A stretch of 5,277 nt of DNA. It comes from Thermoplasmatota archaeon (GTDB lineage: Archaea > Thermoplasmatota > Thermoplasmata > Thermoplasmatales > Thermoplasmataceae). A model generated the notes under the pieces. That model searched no databases. It was given only the letters and a program-made list of their open reading frames with translations, and had not been told where the DNA came from. The position numbers and the translations under genes are program-made. Numbering within the stretch: the stretch's first letter is position 1; each line of letters opens with the position of its first letter. The stretch is taken from the NCBI GenBank assembly GCA_023379355.1, contig JAMCUD010000100.1, positions 1-5,277 of the forward strand. Reading direction: 5' to 3'. Shown here one piece after another: positions 1-5,076 of the stretch.

Positions 1-510
1 ATCAAAGACGGATTTTACCATGCGTATGATAGACCTTATCCTAGAAGGATTTCCTGTTCCGGTTGTATCAGGTAGCTGCACAACATTTGCACCGGCATCA
101 ACAACCATTCTCGTCAGATCCATTATCTCCTTATCTGTGTGGTGGATGACGTCAACAACAGCTACCTCAAGAGTCCTCCCCTTTTTTGAAGCGTATCTTA
201 TTGCATCCGCAACCTGATCCAGCTTCTCCAGCCTGAATGGGAGGTGTAGAGATATATTCGATCCAGTCTCACAGATGGCATCAATATCTGATGGAACAGT
301 TCTGCCAAGCGCGAATGTCTCAGGAAAAAAACCCAACTCAACAATTCTTTTGGCGGCATAAAACTCTGATGAATGTGCGGAAGGATAGGCAACAAGTGCC
401 CGTCTTATCCCAGCCTCAGAGAGGAGACGGGCAAGTTTGAGCTTCTCATCAATAGAATAGGAAATTCCAGGGGTTTGCAAACCCTCCCGCAAGGTATCGT
501 CAGTTATCAT
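1..510 (-). CDS. DRE-TIM metallolyase (homocitrate synthase / HMG-CoA lyase-like), N-terminal part, cut by window edge
   Basis: This is the first 170 residues of a TIM-barrel enzyme of the HMGL-like (pyruvate carboxyltransferase) superfamily, whose members condense or cleave acyl-CoA and 2-oxo acids using a divalent metal. The strand-1 signature is DDTLREGLQTPG at residues 4-15, with the expected catalytic Arg8 and a putative metal ligand Glu9. Glu here resembles homocitrate synthases (TLREGEQ) more than isopropylmalate synthases (TLRDGEQ), while the following GLQ recalls HMG-CoA lyases. A second family landmark, LPDTTGTGNP, lies at residues 146-155. The C-terminal HxH metal motif would lie beyond the left edge, so activity cannot be judged. 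The frame is open throughout. The start is the ATG at 510-508: the only codons between it and an in-frame TAG are non-standard starts, and a TATA box sits about 27 bases upstream. It is divergent from tcuAB. Superfamily membership is secure; substrate (citrate, homocitrate, citramalate or HMG-like) is not. Confidence 0.88.
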   Translation of the reverse strand, partial: MITDDTLREGLQTPGISYSIDEKLKLARLLSEAGIRRALVAYPSAHSSEFYAAKRIVELGFFPETFALGRTVPSDIDAICETGSNISLHLPFRLEKLDQVADAIRYASKKGRTLEVAVVDVIHHTDKEIMDLTRMVVDAGANVVQLPDTTGTGNPSRIRSIIRMVKSVFD

Positions 511-533
511 AAGGAGTTCAATGGTCCTTGGCT

Positions 534-541
534 ATATTAAG
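534..541 (-). promoter_or_regulatory. TATA box of the leftward DRE-TIM gene, leaderless
   Basis: On the minus strand the bases read CTTAATAT, centred about 27 bases before the ATG at 510. This is the archaeal TATA-to-start-site distance, so transcription should begin at or next to the A of the start codon. No Shine-Dalgarno sequence precedes the ATG, which agrees with leaderless translation. Confidence 0.6.
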
Positions 542-626
542 AAAATATCTAATCAGTTAAATTCATAACGAGTACACCAGCAGCCGATTTAAAAATTCCA
601 TAATGGTCGCTTCTGCCCTGTTGGAG

Positions 627-639
627 TTTAAAATATTTA
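627..639 (+). promoter_or_regulatory. candidate distal promoter (TATA) for tcuAB
   Basis: The stretch TTTAAAATATTTA is the best TATA-like sequence in the region on the plus strand. It would start transcription near 655-664, giving either a leader of about 115 bases before tcuA or a leaderless 26-codon ORF at 664. It competes with the weaker box at 746-755. Confidence 0.35.
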
Positions 640-663
640 CCTGAAGCCGAATTGAATTACAGG

Positions 664-744
664 ATGGGAAAAATGCCACAGAATCGGTTTGAAAAATCCC
701 TGACCATTAGATCGTCGGGATCAGTGGTTATTAGAAAACATTAA
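664..744 (+). other. doubtful 26-codon ORF in the tcuA leader
   Basis: An ATG at 664 opens a 26-residue frame (starting MGKMPQNRFEK, ending VVIRKH) closed by TAA at 742-744. There is no ribosome binding site, but a TATA-like stretch lies roughly 28-33 bases upstream, which would suit leaderless translation. The peptide is basic and resembles no family I recognise. It could be a leader peptide, a tiny gene or chance; chance is likeliest. Confidence 0.12.
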
Positions 745-745
745 T

Positions 746-755
746 GCATTTATCC
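746..755 (+). promoter_or_regulatory. candidate proximal TATA box for leaderless tcuA
   Basis: GCATTTATCC is centred about 27 bases upstream of the TTG at 777, the right distance for a leaderless transcript starting on that codon. The match to the archaeal TATA consensus is only moderate, so the distal box at 627-639 remains an alternative. Confidence 0.35.
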
Positions 756-776
756 CCCATTCTAACAGGGAAATGA

Positions 777-2162
777 TTGGATATTTCTGATTCAGATACG
801 GTTGTTGTAATCGGGGGAGGCAACGCTGCACTATGTGCTGCAATGACGGCAGCTGAGGCAGGATCAGATGTGCTTATGATTGAAAGTGCCCCAAAGGCTC
901 TCCGAGGTGGAAATACCAAGTATACGCGGGACATAAGATACATGCATGAGGAGGATATTTTCACAGGTGGATCGTACGAATTCGGTGAATTCTTTGAAGA
1001 TCTGATGAAAGTGTCGGGAGGGCTTGCTGACAGGACAATGGCGGAATTCACCATCAGGAATTCCAGGGACATCCCCCAATGGATGTCGGATCATGGAATA
1101 ATCTTCAAAAGGGAAATACAGGGGACCCTGAACCTTAACCGAACAAATGTTTTCTTCATGGGCGGAGGAAAGGCGCTGATTAACGATTATTATGAGTGGG
1201 CACAAAAACTAGGCATAAGAATCATTTATGAGGCCACTGCAACTGATATATCTATTCTGGACGGGGCATTTGAGGACGTCACTGTAAAAACACCGCATGA
1301 CCATTTAAAAGTAAAAGGAAAGAGTCTTGTTGTCGCATCCGGGGGGTTTGAAGCCAATATGGAGTGGTTATCATCCATATGGGGAGAGAAGTCGGCGGGA
1401 TTTCAGGTAAGGGGATCACGATTCAATACCGGCTTACCACTCAGGTCTCTCATTCACTCTGGCGCAGAGACGGTAGGTGATCCAATGGGGGGACACATGG
1501 TTGCGGTGGATTCCAGGGGACCAAAATTCGATGGTGGAATCGTGACAAGGATAGATGCCATCCCTTGGGGAATAGTTGTTAACCTTGACGGTGTGAGGTT
1601 TTATGACGAGGGCGAGGACATATGGCCAAAGAGATATGCCATATGGGGCAAGCTGATAGCTGAGCAGAAAGGTCAGAAGGCTTTCGCCATAATAGATTCA
1701 TCAACGAGGAGAAAGTTTATGCCAACAGCGTTTGAACCTCTGGTCTCAAATACAATTGAAGGACTGGCTGCTAAAGCAGAATTTAACAGGGATAATTTCA
1801 TAAGGACTGTTAAGGAATATAATGCGGCAGCATCTGATCTCTTGAGGTCAGGAGCAAAACAGGGTTCCTTTGATGCATCGGCAGACAGTATTGTTCCAAG
1901 AAAATCACATTTTTATTCTCCACTGGAGAAGCCACCATTTTATCTTTATCCCCTCAGTCCCGGCCTCACATTCACATACATGGGTCTGAAGGTGGATCAG
2001 AACTCTGCAGTCATCTCAGGGGGACGCAACATGAGAAATGTGTTTGCTGCCGGAGAGATCATGTCAGGCAATATACTGCGGAGCGGATATCTTGCCGGGT
2101 TTGGACTCACAATTGGCACCGTCTTCGGGAGAATAGCAGGAAAGGAGGCATCATCCCTTTGA
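777..2162 (+). CDS. tcuA: TcuA-type FAD-dependent tricarballylate dehydrogenase
   Basis: This 461-residue flavoprotein is in the fumarate reductase/succinate dehydrogenase flavoprotein superfamily and closest to TcuA, which in Salmonella oxidises tricarballylate to cis-aconitate. Visible motifs are the N-terminal dinucleotide fold VVVIGGGNAAL (residues 9-19) with the ribose-binding Glu36, the TcuA-like stretch RGGNTKYTRDIRYMH (43-57), SGGFE in the middle, and the C-terminal flavin segment FAAGEIMSGNILRSGYLAG (423-441) followed by IGTVFGRIAG. Length is close to bacterial TcuA. The start is the TTG at 777: an in-frame TGA occupies 774-776, and the next in-frame ATG would delete the FAD fold. 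The ATG at 773 is out of frame and stops after five codons. It overlaps tcuB, its electron acceptor. Related flavoproteins (the CobZ flavin domain, other fumarate-reductase-like enzymes) are alternatives, but the TcuB partner favours TcuA. The exact tricarboxylate substrate is inferred from the family. Confidence 0.9.
   Translation: MDISDSDTVVVIGGGNAALCAAMTAAEAGSDVLMIESAPKALRGGNTKYTRDIRYMHEEDIFTGGSYEFGEFFEDLMKVSGGLADRTMAEFTIRNSRDIPQWMSDHGIIFKREIQGTLNLNRTNVFFMGGGKALINDYYEWAQKLGIRIIYEATATDISILDGAFEDVTVKTPHDHLKVKGKSLVVASGGFEANMEWLSSIWGEKSAGFQVRGSRFNTGLPLRSLIHSGAETVGDPMGGHMVAVDSRGPKFDGGIVTRIDAIPWGIVVNLDGVRFYDEGEDIWPKRYAIWGKLIAEQKGQKAFAIIDSSTRRKFMPTAFEPLVSNTIEGLAAKAEFNRDNFIRTVKEYNAAASDLLRSGAKQGSFDASADSIVPRKSHFYSPLEKPPFYLYPLSPGLTFTYMGLKVDQNSAVISGGRNMRNVFAAGEIMSGNILRSGYLAGFGLTIGTVFGRIAGKEASSL
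2144..2148 (+). promoter_or_regulatory. ribosome binding site of tcuB
   Basis: GGAGG (within AAAGGAGGC) lies inside the last codons of tcuA, 10 bases before the TTG at 2159. It complements the CCUCC at the 3' end of archaeal 16S rRNA. It decides the unusual TTG start: the ATG at 2163 is out of frame and meets TAA two codons later. Confidence 0.65.
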
Positions 2163-3217
2163 ATGATCTAATCGAGGAGGGAATCAGGCAGTTCAATATC
2201 TGCAATGCCTGTAGATACTGTGAAGGCTACTGTGCGGTATGGGACGCAATTGAGAGACAGGATGGATTCTCCGCTTCTGACATGAAATACCTTTCTAACC
2301 TTTGCCACGATTGTAGAGAATGTTTCTATGTCTGCCCCTATACCGATGACCACGAATTTAAACTAAACATCCCCAAATTACTATCAGAGATTAGGATGGA
2401 AACATACCACGAGAATGTGGAACCGAAATTTGTTGCCAGATTCTTAGACCATCCCGTAGCAACTTGGTCACTTTCAATAGGCATCAGTGCATTGTTCACC
2501 TTTGGCCTGGTCTTTTTCCTCAGTGGAACAAGATATTTTGTTAACCCAGCTAACCTTTCAACAGAGGTGATTCCAGACATTTACTTCAAGGGGCTGAGTG
2601 CACTTCTCTATAGCTTTATTCTCATCGTATGGACTGTGGAGGGGATAAGGTACTGGCAGACTATTAAAAAAGATGGCAGAAGAATCACCCTAAGATACTT
2701 CATTCTGGGGCTAAAGGACGCACTACAGCACAAATATTTTGGAGGTGGCGGAGCAGGTTGTAATTATCCTGGCGAGAGAGGGACGGTTACAAGACTATTA
2801 TTTCATGGAATGCTCGTGACAGGTTTCCTCCTTGATCTTGGGACGATACTGTTCTATCCGAACATGGGTAAAATCCTCGTCTGGGCTTACATCATAGGGG
2901 CTGCAGGCATGTTTATTGGATCATCATTCCTTTTGGCATTAAAGCCCCTATCGAACCAGTCCCTGCTGGCATCCGGGATGAGGGATAACGATTACCCCTT
3001 CACTGTTGCGATGATGATCACCGGTCTTACGGGAATAATATTCCCCATCGCCAGTGGAACTTATCTCTATACCTACTTTTTCCTTATTCATGTGGCTCTT
3101 GTCGCAGGAATATTCCTTATGGCGCCATACAGTAAATTTTTGCATCCGGTCTTCAGAATAGTCTCACTGGCAGCCAACAGATCAGAAGCTGATAAATCCG
3201 CCAGTGGCCCCCTGTGA
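2159..3217 (+). CDS. tcuB: TcuB/CitB-type membrane iron-sulfur electron-transfer protein
   Basis: This 352-residue protein is a TcuB (tricarballylate utilisation B, CitB) homologue. In Salmonella, TcuB uses 4Fe-4S clusters and haem to move electrons from the FADH2 of TcuA into the membrane. The soluble N-terminus has two cluster motifs: C15-x2-C18-x2-C21-x3-C25 and C49-x2-C52-x2-C55-x3-C59-P. About six hydrophobic spans follow, near residues 100-122, 145-165, 214-233, 238-261, 279-300 and 304-323. Family-typical segments are GGGGAGCNYP (195-204), FHGM around His216, and H311 followed by APYSKFLHP with His329. His216, His311 and His329 are candidate haem ligands (inference). The TTG start overlaps the tcuA stop by four bases (TTGA), implying translational coupling; a GGAGG lies upstream. 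All eight cluster cysteines are present and nothing looks broken. Confidence 0.9.
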   Translation: MNDLIEEGIRQFNICNACRYCEGYCAVWDAIERQDGFSASDMKYLSNLCHDCRECFYVCPYTDDHEFKLNIPKLLSEIRMETYHENVEPKFVARFLDHPVATWSLSIGISALFTFGLVFFLSGTRYFVNPANLSTEVIPDIYFKGLSALLYSFILIVWTVEGIRYWQTIKKDGRRITLRYFILGLKDALQHKYFGGGGAGCNYPGERGTVTRLLFHGMLVTGFLLDLGTILFYPNMGKILVWAYIIGAAGMFIGSSFLLALKPLSNQSLLASGMRDNDYPFTVAMMITGLTGIIFPIASGTYLYTYFFLIHVALVAGIFLMAPYSKFLHPVFRIVSLAANRSEADKSASGPL

Positions 3218-3232
3218 AGAGCCTCAATCCGT

Positions 3233-3718
3233 TTACTTGCTTCTGCTGAGTTTTTTCAGGGTGTATGGCACAATTCCCCCTTCATTCAGAATATCGGCCA
3301 GTGCACCCTGCGGTGGCGTAAATCTGGTAAGGGAGCCACTTCTTTGATTCCTTATTTCACCTCTGGCTAGGTTATATTCTATTGGGTCCCCTTGGGAAAT
3401 GTCAGTCAGGTCATTGATCACGCCAATTGGGAGGCCAACATTAACTGCGTTCCTGAAAAACAATCTGGCGAAGCTCTTTGCCACAACGAGAGATATTCCG
3501 AGTTCTATTAGCACCACTGGAGCTTGCTCCCTTGATGATCCAGAACCGAAATTTTTTCCTGCCACAAGGATATCGCCTTTCGACACGGATTTCCAGAAGT
3601 CGGGAAAAATCGCTTCCATCGAATGCATTTTAACCTGATCAATACCCAGGTGCAGGTACCCACCAGGGGCAATCACATCGGTATCAATGTTATCACCGAA
3701 CACAAAAGCCTTTGGCAT
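3233..3718 (-). CDS. aconitase-like hydro-lyase, small subunit (LeuD/homoaconitase small-subunit family)
   Basis: This 161-residue protein is the swivel-domain subunit of a two-subunit dehydratase/isomerase (3-isopropylmalate isomerase, homoaconitase, dimethylmalate dehydratase and relatives). Signatures are GDNIDTDVIAPGGYL (8-22), NFGSGSSREQAP (56-67, with Ser61 and Arg63 of the substrate-binding loop) and FFRNAVNVGLP (87-97). Length is normal for the archaeal type. The substrate loop after Tyr21-Leu22 reads His-Leu (YLHL). From memory, the methanogen homoaconitase has YLRT and its isopropylmalate isomerase YLVY, so neither assignment is supported. Gln65 replaces the His usual in many LeuD proteins (SREH). 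Its ATG shares one base with the large-subunit stop (TAATG) and a full GGAGGTG site precedes it, so the subunits are coupled. It converges on tcuB with a 15-base gap. No gene symbol is given because substrate is uncertain; cis-aconitate is an attractive candidate from context. Confidence 0.92.
   Translation of the reverse strand: MPKAFVFGDNIDTDVIAPGGYLHLGIDQVKMHSMEAIFPDFWKSVSKGDILVAGKNFGSGSSREQAPVVLIELGISLVVAKSFARLFFRNAVNVGLPIGVINDLTDISQGDPIEYNLARGEIRNQRSGSLTRFTPPQGALADILNEGGIVPYTLKKLSRSK
3251..3256 (+). terminator. candidate oligo-T terminator of tcuAB
   Basis: A run of six T's on the plus strand starts 34 bases after the tcuB stop, inside the 3' end of the opposing small-subunit gene. Archaeal RNA polymerase often terminates at oligo-T without a hairpin, and no stem-loop is evident here. 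The 15-base convergent gap leaves no room for a terminator outside coding sequence. Confidence 0.35.
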
Positions 3719-4944
3719 TAAAACACCTCCGTCGGATCCACAATTTTGCCTTCAACTGCTGCAGCTGCTGTGACGTAGGAATTGGCAAGGTATACCTTGC
3801 TTCTCGGATCCCCCATTCGTCCCCTGAAATTTCTGTTGGTATTGGATATACAGACCTGATCCCGGGCAAGTACGCCCATGTGAAGACCCGCACAGGCTCC
3901 ACATGTAGGTGGTGACACCGTGCACCCGGCATCAATGAATATCCTGATCAGGCCGGCATCTAGCGCTTTTCTGTATATCTCCCTGGTGGCAGGCACTACT
4001 ATTGCCGTGACACCATCATGTACTGGGTTCCTCCTGAATATTTCAGCTGCCTCTTTTAGGTCAGAAAATGTTCCGTTTGCGCAGTTTCCCAGATACACCT
4101 GGTCCACCTTTGTCCCTACAACCTCTTTCACATCCTTTACGTTGCCAGGAGAAAAGGGAACCGCTACGGAGGGCCTAATTTCAGACAGGTTGAAACTCAA
4201 TCCACTGCTGTAGCCTGCATCTTCGTCCCATAAAATCGCGTTATACAAATCTGTTTTTTCATCCGGTGGAAGCAGGCATGTCTTGGCACCAGCCTCGACG
4301 GTCATGTTGGCTATTGCAAGCCGATCATCCAGTGAGATATGCGTTTCACCGGATGTATGGAATTCCATGGACATATAGTTTGCCCCATCCACACCTATCT
4401 TTGAAATTATATTTAGTATAACATCCTTACCTGTTGAAAATCTAGGTAAATTACCGGTCAGATCTATTTTCATTGTCTCCGGCACCATGAACCATGTTGT
4501 TCCAGTGGCCAGGAGACATGCAAGGTCCGTCGAACCAAGCCCGGCACCAAATGCACCGTTTGCGCCAGCGGTAACTGTGTGAGAGTCAGACCCAACAACA
4601 AACATTCCGGGTCTGATTATATTCTTCTCAATGAGCAGGGTATGCTCAATACCCTCACCCATTGGTATGTTCTCGACCTGATTCTCATCGGCAAATTCAA
4701 CCATATTAAGAATATTGTTGGCACTTGCAGCATCCTTTGGCGGAAAGATATGATCATAGACGAATATTACCTTCCCAGAAAATCTGACTCTGGGATTTCC
4801 AAGTTTCCCATAGGACGAAAGCATCATCGGACCAAGAACGTCGTGCACATAAATAAGGTCGGGGGCGGCCCATACAAAATCACCGGCTTTGACATCACGT
4901 CCGGTCAGCCTTGAAAACAGTTTCTCAACTGAGCTCTTTCCCAT
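3718..4944 (-). CDS. aconitase-like hydro-lyase, large 4Fe-4S subunit (LeuC/homoaconitase large-subunit family)
   Basis: This 408-residue protein is the catalytic large subunit of a LeuCD/homoaconitase-type enzyme, which moves or adds water across a carboxylic acid double bond with a 4Fe-4S cluster. Landmarks in order: VHD at 33-35, YDHIFPPKD (63-71), GIEH ending in His101, GSDSHT (118-123) leading into GANGAFGAGLGSTD (127-140), GNCANGTFSDL (286-296), PPTCGACAG (345-353) and NRNFRGRMGDP (370-380). Cluster ligands should be Cys288, Cys348 and Cys351; all are present. Length matches the archaeal subfamily. The ATG at 4944 is the first in-frame start after the upstream TATA box and gives a family-typical N-terminus. 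It is the first gene of a two-gene operon. Motifs do not separate isopropylmalate isomerase, homoaconitase, dimethylmalate dehydratase or a two-subunit aconitase. No leuA- or leuB-like gene lies beside it in the window, and the tcuAB neighbours suggest a tricarboxylate substrate (inference). Confidence 0.93.
   Translation of the reverse strand: MGKSSVEKLFSRLTGRDVKAGDFVWAAPDLIYVHDVLGPMMLSSYGKLGNPRVRFSGKVIFVYDHIFPPKDAASANNILNMVEFADENQVENIPMGEGIEHTLLIEKNIIRPGMFVVGSDSHTVTAGANGAFGAGLGSTDLACLLATGTTWFMVPETMKIDLTGNLPRFSTGKDVILNIISKIGVDGANYMSMEFHTSGETHISLDDRLAIANMTVEAGAKTCLLPPDEKTDLYNAILWDEDAGYSSGLSFNLSEIRPSVAVPFSPGNVKDVKEVVGTKVDQVYLGNCANGTFSDLKEAAEIFRRNPVHDGVTAIVVPATREIYRKALDAGLIRIFIDAGCTVSPPTCGACAGLHMGVLARDQVCISNTNRNFRGRMGDPRSKVYLANSYVTAAAAVEGKIVDPTEVF
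3724..3730 (-). promoter_or_regulatory. strong ribosome binding site of the hydro-lyase small subunit
   Basis: On the minus strand GGAGGTG lies five bases before the ATG at 3718, inside the last codons of the large-subunit gene. It is a full match to the archaeal 16S anti-Shine-Dalgarno and fixes the small-subunit start. Confidence 0.8.
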
Positions 4945-4962
4945 TTATAGCCACTGCCGTGT

Positions 4963-4972
4963 AATTGCAATT
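4963..4972. repeat. perfect 10-base palindrome between TATA box and start of the hydro-lyase operon
   Basis: AATTGCAATT equals its own reverse complement. It sits just downstream of the operon's TATA box and just upstream of the predicted start site, where a bound repressor would block polymerase. A palindrome this short can arise by chance in A+T-rich DNA, so an operator role is only a possibility. Confidence 0.4.
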
Positions 4973-4977
4973 CAGGA

Positions 4978-4983
4978 TTATAT
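4978..4983 (-). promoter_or_regulatory. TATA box of the hydro-lyase operon
   Basis: On the minus strand TATAAT (within ACATATAATCC) is centred about 36 bases upstream of the ATG at 4944. This predicts a start site near 4954 and a leader of about 10 bases. No clear Shine-Dalgarno sequence is seen in that leader. Confidence 0.5.
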
Positions 4984-5011
4984 GTTCTTCCTAGGTTCAA
5001 TATTTTTACAC

Positions 5012-5031
5012 TATTATTACTCTGAATAATA
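5012..5031. repeat. perfect 7-base inverted repeat with 6-base spacer, operator-like
   Basis: The arms TATTATT (5012-5018) and AATAATA (5025-5031) are exact reverse complements around ACTCTG. The repeat abuts and slightly overlaps the TATA-like stretch of the rightward gene, a usual site for an archaeal repressor or activator. The arms are pure A/T, which weakens the case. Confidence 0.4.
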
Positions 5032-5038
5032 AATATAT
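5031..5038 (+). promoter_or_regulatory. candidate TATA box of the right-edge gene
   Basis: AAATATAT predicts a start site near 5061, giving a leader of about 16 bases to the ATG at 5077. A second TATA-like stretch at 5059-5065 would instead fit a start around 5088, near the ATG at 5092. Confidence 0.4.
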
Positions 5039-5076
5039 CCAGAGATGTATCGAAATGGTTATATTGCAGTATCATC

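Larger units (their letters stand above)
511..776. other. divergent intergenic region between the DRE-TIM gene and tcuA
   Basis: This 266-base, A+T-rich stretch separates two divergent genes and should hold the promoters of both. Besides the leftward TATA box it contains several TATA-like stretches on the plus strand (588-596, 627-639 and 746-755). It also holds two tiny ORFs: 664-744, and 744-776 beginning on the last base of the first one's stop codon. I see no tRNA, structured RNA or convincing regulator operator. The 15-mer at 651-665 resembles one upstream of the hydro-lyase operon. Confidence 0.6.

Noticed and set aside
20..440. Plus- and minus-strand frames within the first 440 bases
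   Set aside because: They are shadows of the DRE-TIM coding sequence, whose own frame runs open to the window edge and carries family motifs.
556..569. GTTA-N6-TAAC inverted repeat upstream of the leftward TATA box
   Set aside because: The arms are only four bases and do not extend, so this is expected by chance in A+T-rich DNA.
731..1205. Two 113-codon minus-strand frames
   Set aside because: They are antisense to the FAD-binding part of tcuA and have no recognisable motifs.
777..3217. tcuAB as succinate dehydrogenase/fumarate reductase or as CobZ
   Set aside because: TcuB has the CitB architecture with two N-terminal 4Fe-4S motifs and about six spans, unlike SdhB plus SdhC/D. The flavoprotein is not fused to it as in CobZ, and no cobalamin genes are nearby.
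3399..4914. Plus-strand frames opposite the hydro-lyase genes
   Set aside because: They are antisense shadows of strongly conserved coding sequence.
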